21,330 nt of DNA from DATFLL01 sp035267785. Its GTDB lineage: Bacteria; Pseudomonadota; Gammaproteobacteria; DATFLL01. The notes beneath the pieces are model-generated. The model did not search any database. It saw nothing but the letters and a program-made list of their open reading frames with translations, and was not told where the DNA came from. Position numbers and translations under genes: made by a program. Position 1 is the stretch's first letter. Every line of letters begins with the position of its first letter. Of this stretch, positions 6,525-14,233 are shown in pieces. The stretch lies in assembly GCA_035267785.1 (NCBI GenBank), contig DATFLL010000020.1, positions 1-21,330 on the forward strand, written 5' to 3'.

Positions 6525-8930
6525 ATGCATTTCTCGTTGAAACATAAACTGGGATTTTTGACGCTGGTGCCCGTCATGGCGATATTGCTGGCACTGGCGA
6601 ATATCTATCGCTACGTCGACCAGACGGCGCACGACACGGCTTTTGTCGAAGAGATCGGGCGTTTGCGCATGTATGCCGAGCGCCTCATGGTCGAAGCCGA
6701 CGAATACGGCCACCACGGGGTGCAGGCGGGCAAAGCGGGTGTTCTGGCGGACATGGCCCGTATCGACAACGGTCTGGCCAGACAGCGCCGGCGGACCGAC
6801 TCGCCGGTCGGCTGGTGGACTGGCGATGAGGGCGCGATGGACCGTGCCGTCGGTGAGCTCTCGCGGCGGTGGGCGATGACCCGGCAAGCCGCGGTGGACG
6901 TTGTCAATGCGGAGCCGCGTACGGCGGCCGCCCGCCGGAGCGTTGATCGCCTCCAGGCCCGGACCGAAGCGGTACCGGATGCGGTCGAACGTCTTCTCGG
7001 TGTCTACGAGCGTCTCAAGGCGGGCGGCCGCCAGGAGATGCGCGAGCTGGTTACGGCCGCTATCGGCCTGGGCGCGGTTTCGCTGTTCCTGGGTGTCTTC
7101 GTTGCCTTGCGACACAGCGGGGCACAGCGCGAGGCGGTCGCCGCCGCGGAGCAGAGCGAGAACAATCTGCGTTCCCTGGCAGACAGCGCCTATGACGGCA
7201 TCCTGGTCAATTGCAATGGGCGCCACGTCTTTGCGAACCGCCGAATGGCGCAGATGCTCGGCTATGACCCGGATGAATTGATCGGCACTCGCATTGGCGA
7301 ACTGCTGTCGCCGACCGAACCGCCCATACCCGAGTGCCGATACACCGAGTGCTGCTCGGCCTGTCGTTTGCCGCGTCCGTTTCGCGACGTGATGCGGCGA
7401 AAGGACGGTACCGAAATCCGGGTCGAGGTCTCCGCGGCTTCCGGTCAGTGGCGGGGTCAGCCCGCCTCGATCATCATCGTGCGCGACGTCTCCGAGCGAG
7501 AACGCGCCGAGGCGCATCTGCGCGAGACCGAGGAGCGGCTCAGACAGATCACGGACAATATCCACGAAGTCTTTTTCATGCGCGACCTGGGCAGCGACCG
7601 TCTGAGTTACGTCAGTCCGGCCTACGCCGCCATCTGGGGTCGTCCCGTGCAGGCGTTGTACGACAATCCGTTGGACTTCGTCCGTTCGGTCCATCCCGAC
7701 GACAGGGAACAGGTCAAGGCCGGGCTGGCGGCGCAGCGCGAGAACGGATATTCCTGGCAGGAATACCGGATCGTGCGCCCGGATGGAATGGTCCGTTGGA
7801 TTCGATCGCGTACATTTCCGGTGCGCGATCAGCAAGGGAGAATTTACCGCATCGCGGGCGTCGCGGAGGATGTCACTGCACAGAAGCACGCCGCCGAGGC
7901 CCTGGAGGAATCGGAGCGCAAATATCGTTTGTTCATGGAGCACGCAAGCGACGCGATTGTTCTGGCCGATCGAGAAGGACGGCTCTGCGACTGCAACCGC
8001 CGGGCCGAGGAATTGCTCGGCTACAGCCGGGAAGAACTCGTCGGCTGCACGGTCGACAAGCTGCACCCGACGGAGGCGCTACCGGCCGTGCGCGATGCCT
8101 TCGACAGAATGGCGCGCGAAGAGGTCGTCCTGGCAGAGCTTCCGGTGGTGCGCAAGGACGGGACACAGTTCATAGCGGAGATCAACAGCACGTTTATCAG
8201 AGCGGGTGATACGGTGCTCGCGCACGGCATCTTTCGTGACGTGACGGCGCGCCGGCAGGCCGAAGAGCAGCGTCTGGCGAGAGAGAAGAAGCAGCGCGAT
8301 GCGTTGGTTCGCGAGGTTCACCACCGGATAAAGAACAGCCTGCAGGGCGTGGCGGGCTTGCTGCGCCAATATGCGACGCGCCACGAGCCCTTGCGCGAGG
8401 CGCTGGAAGGGGCCATCGGTCAGGTCCACAGCATGGCCGTCGTCCACGGTCTCCAGGGTCAGCGCCGCGACGGGCAGTTGGCACTGTGCGAGATGACCGA
8501 GGCCATTGGCGAGGCGGCGAGCCGCCTTACCGGTCGCGGAGTCGAGGTGCGGTGCGAGCTGGAGGCTCCGTCACAGGTCGTGCTCGGCAGTGACGAGGCG
8601 GTGCCGTTCGCCCTCGTGCTCAACGAGCTGCTGTTCAACGCGGTCAAGCACAGCCCGCCCCCGGCGGGACCGGTCGCGGTGCACATAGCCGCCCGCGGCG
8701 ATGGGGCGGCGGTGACAATTCACAACCGGGGTTCCAGACTGCCGCCCGGTTTTGATTTTGCCCGGCAGGTCGAAGTCGGAACGGGGCTGCAATTGGTCCG
8801 ATCCCTGCTGCCCCCCAGCGGGCTGAGCGTTTCCTTCTCGGACTCATCGGACGGGGTCATCACCGAAGTGCTGCTGAATGCCCCGGTACTGGTTTCGCCA
8901 GGCAGCGATGAGGCGCCGTCGCCACTGTGA
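6525..8930 (+). CDS. Membrane sensor histidine kinase: three PAS domains, HisKA_2 family
   Basis: An 801-residue kinase that should sit in the inner membrane and phosphorylate the ANTAR regulator encoded next. It has a TM helix (about 8-30), an extracytoplasmic helical region (31-170), a second TM (about 177-195), then PAS1 (about 207-327), PAS2 (340-460) and PAS3 (462-585). A HisKA_2 dimerisation domain carries EVHHRIKNSLQGVAGLL (His599/His600), and a HATPase has N-box NELLFNAVKHS. HisKA_2 kinases are commonly paired with ANTAR regulators, as in EutW/EutV. PAS1 contains an unusual Cys cluster, C271-x4-C-C-x2-C280 (CRYTECCSAC), suggesting a redox or metal signal. Start choice is uncertain: the ATG at 6525 directly precedes the charged FSLKHK stretch and first TM but lacks a clear ribosome site. 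A TTG at 6453 would add 24 residues. A second-messenger or ligand signal cannot be read from the sequence. Confidence 0.9.
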   Translation: MHFSLKHKLGFLTLVPVMAILLALANIYRYVDQTAHDTAFVEEIGRLRMYAERLMVEADEYGHHGVQAGKAGVLADMARIDNGLARQRRRTDSPVGWWTGDEGAMDRAVGELSRRWAMTRQAAVDVVNAEPRTAAARRSVDRLQARTEAVPDAVERLLGVYERLKAGGRQEMRELVTAAIGLGAVSLFLGVFVALRHSGAQREAVAAAEQSENNLRSLADSAYDGILVNCNGRHVFANRRMAQMLGYDPDELIGTRIGELLSPTEPPIPECRYTECCSACRLPRPFRDVMRRKDGTEIRVEVSAASGQWRGQPASIIIVRDVSERERAEAHLRETEERLRQITDNIHEVFFMRDLGSDRLSYVSPAYAAIWGRPVQALYDNPLDFVRSVHPDDREQVKAGLAAQRENGYSWQEYRIVRPDGMVRWIRSRTFPVRDQQGRIYRIAGVAEDVTAQKHAAEALEESERKYRLFMEHASDAIVLADREGRLCDCNRRAEELLGYSREELVGCTVDKLHPTEALPAVRDAFDRMAREEVVLAELPVVRKDGTQFIAEINSTFIRAGDTVLAHGIFRDVTARRQAEEQRLAREKKQRDALVREVHHRIKNSLQGVAGLLRQYATRHEPLREALEGAIGQVHSMAVVHGLQGQRRDGQLALCEMTEAIGEAASRLTGRGVEVRCELEAPSQVVLGSDEAVPFALVLNELLFNAVKHSPPPAGPVAVHIAARGDGAAVTIHNRGSRLPPGFDFARQVEVGTGLQLVRSLLPPSGLSVSFSDSSDGVITEVLLNAPVLVSPGSDEAPSPL

Positions 8931-8949
8931 AGGGCGTGTGAAGACAGGG

Positions 8950-8983
8950 CAAAATCGAACGTCCTTTCAGGTCGACGATTTTG
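8950..8983. terminator. Long inverted repeat between kinase and ANTAR regulator
   Basis: CAAAATCG (8950-8957) pairs perfectly with CGATTTTG (8976-8983). Inner bases can extend the stem with a bulge and a T-T mismatch (CCT/AGG around TTC). An A-tract, hairpin and T-tract arrangement suits a bidirectional or leaky terminator. It could also be an RNA target for the ANTAR protein itself, but I do not see the paired hexaloops (A at loop position 1, G at position 4) typical of ANTAR sites. A weak promoter-like pair (TTGGCG, then GCTAAT 18 bp on) follows. Confidence 0.4.
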
Positions 8984-9024
8984 GCGGTACTATGTAAAGT
9001 TAGGGCTAATAAGACGAGACGACG

Positions 9025-9651
9025 ATGGCTAAACGACTTCTCCTTGCAGACGACGATCGGTTGGTGCTTGCCACCATGGGGCAGGGTTTGCGCGATGCCG
9101 GCTACGAGATTCTCGAGGCGACGGACGGAGAAGCAGCGGTGCGCCTGTGTGAGTCCGAGGGGCCCGACCTGGCAATACTCGACATGCGCATGCCGGGCAT
9201 GACAGGGGTCGAGGCGGCACACTATATCCGGGAAAAGACCGACGTGCCGTTTATGTTCCTGTCAGCCTACGGCGACAAGGAAGTCGTGCAATTGGCGGTC
9301 GAGGAGGGCGCGCTGGGCTATCTGGTCAAGCCGCTCGATATACCCCAACTGGTTCCCTCCATCGAAGCGGCGCTGGCGCGCGCCGATGAGCTGCGCCGGC
9401 TGCGCAAAACGGAGCACGATCTGACCAACGCGCTCGAGGGCGGGCGCGAGACCAGCATGGCCATCGGGCTCATCATGGAGCGCTATCGCCTCACGCGTCA
9501 GACCGCCTTCGAGGCGCTGCGTTTTCACGCGCGCTCGAAACGGCGCAAGCTGGTTACCGTGGCATCCGAGTTCCTGGATGCGGCCGAATCCCTTTGCCTG
9601 TCGCCCGATGTCCTGAAGCGAGCGGAAGGCGTCAAATCCACCGGTTCATGA
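9025..9651 (+). CDS. Response regulator with ANTAR RNA-binding output domain
   Basis: The 208-residue protein begins with a CheY-like receiver: acidic pocket ADDD (8-11), phosphoacceptor Asp53 (LAILDMRMPG), the Ser/Thr switch in FMFLSAYGD, and Lys102 (VKPLD). A coiled linker (about 115-135, ADELRRLRKTEHDL) leads to a three-helix ANTAR domain (about 135-190) containing ETSMAIGLIMERYRLTRQTAF. ANTAR proteins, when phosphorylated, dimerise and bind twin hairpins in nascent mRNA to prevent termination, as in EutV, NasR and AmiR. The gene follows the HisKA_2 kinase by 94 bp in the same direction, and the two are almost certainly a pair. The ATG at 9025 has only a weak GACGAG ribosome site. The regulated transcript is not evident in this window. 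It converges with the exported-protein gene downstream. Confidence 0.92.
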   Translation: MAKRLLLADDDRLVLATMGQGLRDAGYEILEATDGEAAVRLCESEGPDLAILDMRMPGMTGVEAAHYIREKTDVPFMFLSAYGDKEVVQLAVEEGALGYLVKPLDIPQLVPSIEAALARADELRRLRKTEHDLTNALEGGRETSMAIGLIMERYRLTRQTAFEALRFHARSKRRKLVTVASEFLDAAESLCLSPDVLKRAEGVKSTGS

Positions 9652-9683
9652 CAGGCTCCTTCGGCTGACCCGGCGCGCCTCGC

Positions 9684-11216
9684 CTAATGCCGGGGCAGCG
9701 GTTGTAAATGCGGCGTGCCGATGAGCGGAGTCCCTTGCTTCGGCAACGGCTTTTGGAGCCGAACGGTCGCGAGGACCTGGATGGTACGCGCGCGCAGGTC
9801 GGGGCTGTGCAGACGGTAGTCATGCCGACTGGGCGGCGTATCCAGCCGCAGATAATAACGGCCCGCTCGACCGGGGGTCGCGCCGGCAAGGAGCGGTGTC
9901 CGGGCGCTGCGCAGCAGGGTGTGCCCCGAGGCGACGACCTGTCGGCTGCCTTGATGCACGATCTTCCAGTCGACGGGTAAGGGATGGCTGCGCACGGCGC
10001 GCAGCAGGTCACGATCGGCAATCCGGAATGTTCCCCCGAATACGATGTGTTCACCGAGGCGAATGCTTCGCTGCAGGGGGGCGGGTTGGAAGTCCACGCG
10101 GGCGGGTTGTTGGTTGCTGGCCCGGAATACCTGCACACTCTGGCGGACCGCGTCCCAATCGTCGACGAAGAAACGCCCGTTTCCCACCACCTTCAGGTCC
10201 AGGTAGTAACGTCCCGTGGCGCCGGGGTGCGCCGCGGCCAACAGCGGCGTGCGCCGCGATCTGACGCGAAGCTGCCCCTGCGCAAGGGTTTCGTGGCCTG
10301 GCAGCTTTTTGACGGCCCATTGTACGGTGACCGGACGGCGGCGTGCGTACAAAATAGCCGGCGTGTCCTGCAGACTGAGCGTCCCGCCGAAGAGAATCGG
10401 TCGACCGAGTTGGACGCGGGTGACGGGCCGGCCCAGCGCGAAGCGTATGCGATACCGCGCGGCATTGGCCGCTTCAAAAAAGGCTCGGCAGTCGTCGGAA
10501 AAGCGCGCTTCGGGGCCTCGCGCCACTGGATGATAGGCGCGGCGTGCCGTGTCGCGTTCGAGCAGACGCAGCCGGAAGTGGTAGCCGGCCCGGATGTAGC
10601 CGGAGAGGTCGGTCGGCACGGTGAAGGTGATCGCCCGGTCGCTCCAACGGGTGGTGCGGTGGTCGTCGAGCGTGACGCTGTGTGGGGTCGAACCGGCGCT
10701 GTCGGGCCACGTTTCGAGCAGGAGCGTCCAGGCGCCGCGTCGGGTCGTAAAGTGTGTCCCTCGGATTGTCAGGCTGTCACCGGGGCAGACGGTCGAGGCG
10801 CTGTAGCTGGTGATCTGCGGGCGCGCGAGAGTGACATTGAAGTCCACGGAACTGCTGACCGTGCCGCGGCGATAACGCAGCCAGTACTGACCGGCCTCAT
10901 TCACCTGTGGTGGCAGGGCGATGACGACGCGGTCGTCGCCCCAGGCGATGATGTGGGCCGCATCGAGCCGCCCGAGCGGCGTCGAGTCTCCCCAGCGGCC
11001 GTATTCCAATATGGCATCGCCTTGGCTGGCGCCAATGCCGTTGGCGTAAAAGATGACGCTGCGATCGGTCGTGGCGGGCTGAGGCGAGTACCGGCCGTCG
11101 AGGTACTGTCGATCGGTTGTCGACAGGACGGGTATCGGATCGGTGGCACGGGCCTGGATGCTCCAGGTCAGCGAAAGGATCAGGAACAGGACCCAAGGCG
11201 TTGTGTTTCGCCGCAT
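9684..11216 (-). CDS. Unrecognised exported protein with IPT-like and duplicated beta domains
   Basis: I do not recognise this 510-residue family. The N-terminus is a clear Sec signal (MRR, hydrophobic core VLFLILSLTW, then QARATDPIP). Residues about 30-128 and 131-235 each look like an IPT/TIG-type immunoglobulin fold; the second has PQITSYSA, PGDSLTIRGTHF and ITFTVP. Residues about 262-365 and 378-482 are two copies of one domain. Shared signatures are LG..I.FGGT, a central V.W.., RTPLLA (322-327 and 439-444) and a GRYYL motif (335-339 and 452-456). The tail is Pro-rich. There are few cysteines and no catalytic motif, so a structural, adhesive or carbohydrate-binding surface role is plausible but inferred. 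A good GGGAG ribosome site precedes the ATG at 11216. The leader can fold to hide it. Neighbours give no functional link apart from the convergent ANTAR regulator. Confidence 0.75.
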   Translation of the reverse strand: MRRNTTPWVLFLILSLTWSIQARATDPIPVLSTTDRQYLDGRYSPQPATTDRSVIFYANGIGASQGDAILEYGRWGDSTPLGRLDAAHIIAWGDDRVVIALPPQVNEAGQYWLRYRRGTVSSSVDFNVTLARPQITSYSASTVCPGDSLTIRGTHFTTRRGAWTLLLETWPDSAGSTPHSVTLDDHRTTRWSDRAITFTVPTDLSGYIRAGYHFRLRLLERDTARRAYHPVARGPEARFSDDCRAFFEAANAARYRIRFALGRPVTRVQLGRPILFGGTLSLQDTPAILYARRRPVTVQWAVKKLPGHETLAQGQLRVRSRRTPLLAAAHPGATGRYYLDLKVVGNGRFFVDDWDAVRQSVQVFRASNQQPARVDFQPAPLQRSIRLGEHIVFGGTFRIADRDLLRAVRSHPLPVDWKIVHQGSRQVVASGHTLLRSARTPLLAGATPGRAGRYYLRLDTPPSRHDYRLHSPDLRARTIQVLATVRLQKPLPKQGTPLIGTPHLQPLPRH

Positions 11217-11224
11217 GTATTTTC

Positions 11225-11271
11225 TCCCACGTTTGTCCGCCGCGGCCGGCCGCTTTGGTTCAGTCGTGGGA
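11225..11271 (-). promoter_or_regulatory. Leader hairpin that would sequester the ribosome site of the exported-protein gene
   Basis: On the minus-strand RNA, TCCCACG (11271-11265) pairs perfectly with CGTGGGA (11231-11225), and the second arm contains most of the GGGAG Shine-Dalgarno just before the ATG at 11216. The 33-base loop holds a 12-base palindrome, GCGGCCGGCCGC (11242-11253), that can form its own small hairpin. This nested fold predicts translational control. A DNA-level operator is an alternative. Confidence 0.4.
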
Positions 11272-11317
11272 ACGTAGGATACGGTTCAATTGGCGGGCTC
11301 AGGTCGGCGGGGCAGGT

Positions 11318-12283
11318 CTACTCCATGCCCCAGACGAGGTCGCCGGTGCAGCCGAGGTCGTAGCCGCCAAGGTGTGCGGCAAAGGTGTGGGCCTCTTGTG
11401 TGCGAAGACTGTCCAACAGGCGCTGGAACAGAGTGCGGAAGTACACACCGCGGCGCAGTGCGAAGTCGAAGGCCTCCCAGCCCATGGGGATGAACGCCAG
11501 TCCGAATTCGGCGGCGCTGGCGCGCACGCCGGGTGCGAGATCGGCGCGGCCCGTGGCGATGGCGGCGGCGGCCTCGCGCTCGGACAGCGCGGTGACGCCG
11601 GTATTGAGCCTGCCTTCGGCGATCCCATGGGCGGCGAGCGCTTCCTGCAGGAAGCGTTGGGAACCGGCGCCCTGCTGGCGCATCGCCCAGCGCAGCGGGG
11701 CCTGCAGCAGTGCCGGGATATCAGCGTAGCGCTGGCGCACATCCGGATGAACCATCAGCCCTTGCTCGCGGCGAAAGGCCCTTACCAGGAGCCAGTCCCG
11801 GTGATCGCGGAACTGGCGCAGCAGTGCGGGGTGACGGATATCGCTTTCTTCGGCGGGGCCCCAGTGCACGCCGGCGATATCGGCCCGACCGGTGGCGAGC
11901 AGCCCCAGGCCCAATCGCGTACCGGTTGGGGAATAGCTCACCAGCGCACGGGATTCGACCTCGCCGGCGAGGTGGAGCACGAGATGATAGAGCAGCGGGT
12001 CGTCGCTGCCCGCGACGACGAGCCGATCGGTGAGCAGTCCGCCGTGGCTGGACTCGAGCAGCCAGCGATCGACGAGCTCGCGCGGAAATATCCATTTGCC
12101 CGTGATCTTGGTGGCCGGAATCTTGCCCTCGCGGACGAGGGCGTAAATCTTCTTCTCGTTCAGGTGCAGGTAGTCGGCCACCTGGCGCACGCTCATGAAA
12201 CGCGGCGGCTCCTCGGTACTGGGCCGGTTCGACGCTGGTTCGGTCGCCGTGGATGGGCTGATTGTGTCGTCGACCGCCTTCAT
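11318..12283 (-). CDS. One-component regulator: excisionase-type HTH plus PBP-like ligand domain
   Basis: The 321-residue protein has a variable N-terminal tail, then an excisionase/MerR-like HTH at about 30-75 (FMSVRQVADYLHLNEKKIYALV, then GKWIFPRELVDRWL). The rest is a periplasmic-binding-protein-like domain of the PF12727 type, with signatures ADIAGVHWG, MRQQGAGSQRFL, TGRADLAPGVRASA and FIPMGWEAFD. Such proteins bind small ligands in the cytoplasm and control transcription; family members are often encoded near molybdopterin genes. Its ATG overlaps the fdhD stop (ATGA), so it is translated with fdhD. In this setting a molybdate, tungstate or cofactor-linked ligand is the natural guess, but that is inference. 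It differs from ModE (no TOBE/Mop domain seen). Candidate operators are the repeats upstream of moaA and the palindromes upstream of tupA. The stop at 11318 leaves about 100 bp before the next gene. Confidence 0.85.
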   Translation of the reverse strand: MKAVDDTISPSTATEPASNRPSTEEPPRFMSVRQVADYLHLNEKKIYALVREGKIPATKITGKWIFPRELVDRWLLESSHGGLLTDRLVVAGSDDPLLYHLVLHLAGEVESRALVSYSPTGTRLGLGLLATGRADIAGVHWGPAEESDIRHPALLRQFRDHRDWLLVRAFRREQGLMVHPDVRQRYADIPALLQAPLRWAMRQQGAGSQRFLQEALAAHGIAEGRLNTGVTALSEREAAAAIATGRADLAPGVRASAAEFGLAFIPMGWEAFDFALRRGVYFRTLFQRLLDSLRTQEAHTFAAHLGGYDLGCTGDLVWGME

Positions 12284-13170
12284 GCCGTGCGTGCCTCGCG
12301 CGCATGCGCTGCAGACGGGCGTTCGGCGGGCGGCGCATCCAGGGTGACATGCTCGGCGCCGTTGAATACGAGGAAGTGGCGGCCCTTGGCACGGGCGATC
12401 ATGGTGACGCCGACCATGCGGGCAATGTCGAGTCCCATGCGGGTGACACCGGAACGCGACAGCAGCACCGGCACGCCCATCTGTGCGACCTTGATCGCCA
12501 TTTCGGACGTCAGGCGCCCCGTGGTGTAGAAGACTTTGCCGCGCCCGTCGATGCCTTCCAGCCACATGTGCGCCGCGATCGCATCGACGGCGTTGTGACG
12601 GCCGACGTCCTCGACGAACATGTCGATGCCGACTTGCGCGCCGTCGACGTGACACAGCGCGCAGCCGTGGACCGCGCCGGCCTGGCGGTAGACTTCATTG
12701 TGATCGGCGAGGTGCTTGAGCAGCTCGTAGATCTTGGATTGGCGTATCGGCGCTGGCTCGAGCCGGACTTCGGCCAGGTGATCGAGCATGTCGCCAAAGA
12801 CCGTTCCCTGACCGCAGCCCGTAGTCACAGTGCGCCGACTGAGCCGTTCGTCGAGTCGGTCCACGCCGTCGACGGTGGTCACTGCCACCGAGTCGGTTTC
12901 CCAGTCGACCTGGACCGAGCGCAGCTGGTCCAGGCGCTGGACGAGTCCCTGATTGCGCAAGTAGCCGATGGTCAAAAGCTCGGGGTGTGTGCCCAGTGTC
13001 ATCAAGGTGACGATCTCACGCTTGTCGACGTACACGGTGAGGGGACGTTCGCCCGCAATAAAGGCCTCTTGGGTGTTGCCGTATTCGTCGACGACTTCGA
13101 CGGGATGGCAGGGCTTGAGACCCGCATCGGTCATTGCCGGACGATAAGGTGCGGCGGTGGGGCTGTCCAT
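12280..13170 (-). CDS. fdhD: FdhD: sulfur carrier/sulfurtransferase for formate dehydrogenase cofactor
   Basis: FdhD takes sulfur from IscS and sulfurates the molybdenum (or tungsten) bis-MGD cofactor before insertion into formate dehydrogenase. The 296-residue product shows family landmarks: an N-terminal substrate loop (ERPLTVYVDK), LGTHPELLTIGYL, the active loop TTGCGQGTVFG, EDVGRHNAVDAI, and TTGRLTSEMAIKVAQMGVPVLLSRSG. The catalytic loop keeps Cys119, but the second Cys of the E. coli CxxC pair is Gly122 here. An extra pair, Cys170 and Cys173 (GCALC), lies in the region that is usually Ala-rich. The ATG at 13170 sits 3 bp after the moaA stop, with a strong GGGAGG ribosome site inside the end of moaA. 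Its stop overlaps the next gene's start. It forms an operon with moaA and the PBP-like regulator. Formate dehydrogenase genes are not in the window. Confidence 0.93.
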   Translation of the reverse strand: MDSPTAAPYRPAMTDAGLKPCHPVEVVDEYGNTQEAFIAGERPLTVYVDKREIVTLMTLGTHPELLTIGYLRNQGLVQRLDQLRSVQVDWETDSVAVTTVDGVDRLDERLSRRTVTTGCGQGTVFGDMLDHLAEVRLEPAPIRQSKIYELLKHLADHNEVYRQAGAVHGCALCHVDGAQVGIDMFVEDVGRHNAVDAIAAHMWLEGIDGRGKVFYTTGRLTSEMAIKVAQMGVPVLLSRSGVTRMGLDIARMVGVTMIARAKGRHFLVFNGAEHVTLDAPPAERPSAAHAREARTA

Positions 13171-13173
13171 GAG

Positions 13174-14187
13174 CTAGCCTCCCGTGGCATTCATGTGGCG
13201 CAAGATAACCGGTTGGCCCTGGAGCTGGAACTCGTGGCCCTTGGGTTTGATCGCCATCGAGTCGACGATGGCGGTGCGCAGGGCCTCGTCATCGCCTGGC
13301 CGTTCGCGCAGGACGCGGCGCAGGTCGACCGAATGCTCCTGTCCGAGGCACAGCAGCAGGCGCCCCTCGGTGGTCAGGCGCACGCGGTTGCAGTGGTCGC
13401 AGAAGTTGTGGCTGTGCGGCGAGATAACACCGATACGCGAGTCGGTGCCTGGAACGCGGTAATAGCGCGAGGGGCCGCCCGTGGATTCAGTCGTCGGGAT
13501 CAGCTCGAGCTCCTGTCCCAGGTCCTCCAGTACGCGGTCGCTGGAATAATAGACGTCGGCGCGATCGTGACCGTCGACCATCCCCAGAGGCATTTCCTCG
13601 ATGTAGCTGATGTCGAGGCCGCGGTCGATAGCAAAGCGCGCCAGGTCGAGCACCTCGTCGTGGTTGTAGCCCTTGAGAACCACGCTGTTGAGCTTGATTC
13701 GCTCGAAACCCGCGGCTCGCGCGGCCTCGATGCCGTCGAGCACACGCGACAGATCGCCGTGGCGGGTCATTGCGTGGAAGCGCTCGGGTTGCAGGCTGTC
13801 GAGACTGATGTTGAGCCGGCGTACGCCGGTTTCGCGCAGCTCGCCCGCCCAGCGGGGGAGCTGGGAGCCGTTGGTCGTCAACACGACCTCGTCGAGTCCG
13901 GGCAGGGCACCGAGCTGACGGAACAGCCAAATCACGTTGCGGCGCACCAGCGGCTCGCCGCCCGTAACGCGCAGTTTCGTCACGCCCAGCTCGACGAAGG
14001 TGCGCGCCACCTTGGCGATTTCCTCCAGACTCAGCACCTCGGCGCGCGGCACGAACTGCATGTCCTCGCTCATGCAGTAGACACAGCGGAAGTCGCAGCG
14101 GTCGGTCACGGAGATGCGAACGTACGTGACCTGACGGCCGAATCGGTCAATCAGCGCGGGGCTGTCTGTGGCGTCGGTTCGCGTCAT
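13174..14187 (-). CDS. moaA: GTP 3',8-cyclase MoaA (radical SAM, first step of molybdopterin synthesis)
   Basis: MoaA converts GTP to 3',8-cH2GTP using radical SAM chemistry, and MoaC then makes cyclic pyranopterin. The 337-residue protein shows the SAM cluster motif Cys31-x3-Cys35-x2-Cys38 (CDFRCVYC), the SAM-binding VTGGEPLVRR, and a second 4Fe-4S motif Cys263-x2-Cys266-x13-Cys280 (CDHCNRVRL...LLLC). It ends in the conserved Gly-Gly tail (NATGG) needed for activity. I prefer the ATG at 14187; a TTG at 14208 would add 7 residues. The only ribosome-like GGAG is about 15 bases upstream of the ATG, so the start is not secure. It is the first gene of moaA-fdhD-regulator. Upstream lie two perfect 15-bp direct repeats and a partial third. 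MoaB, MoaC, MoaD and MoaE are not in the window. Confidence 0.95.
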   Translation of the reverse strand: MTRTDATDSPALIDRFGRQVTYVRISVTDRCDFRCVYCMSEDMQFVPRAEVLSLEEIAKVARTFVELGVTKLRVTGGEPLVRRNVIWLFRQLGALPGLDEVVLTTNGSQLPRWAGELRETGVRRLNISLDSLQPERFHAMTRHGDLSRVLDGIEAARAAGFERIKLNSVVLKGYNHDEVLDLARFAIDRGLDISYIEEMPLGMVDGHDRADVYYSSDRVLEDLGQELELIPTTESTGGPSRYYRVPGTDSRIGVISPHSHNFCDHCNRVRLTTEGRLLLCLGQEHSVDLRRVLRERPGDDEALRTAIVDSMAIKPKGHEFQLQGQPVILRHMNATGG

Positions 14188-14233
14188 GGGGGCGGTTCGG
14201 TTCTCCAATGGTCCGTAGTCGACTCAATCAAAT

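Noticed and set aside
8931..9024. Canonical ANTAR twin-hexaloop target in the kinase/regulator gap
   Set aside because: Only one hairpin is visible and its loop does not have the six-base A1/G4 pattern.
9652..9683. Terminator between the convergent ANTAR and exported-protein genes
   Set aside because: The 32-bp gap shows no convincing stem with a T run.
9984..12529. Plus-strand frames opposite the exported protein and the PBP-like regulator
   Set aside because: No domain or signal sequence can be read; the minus-strand products have a signal peptide, an HTH and a PBP-like fold.
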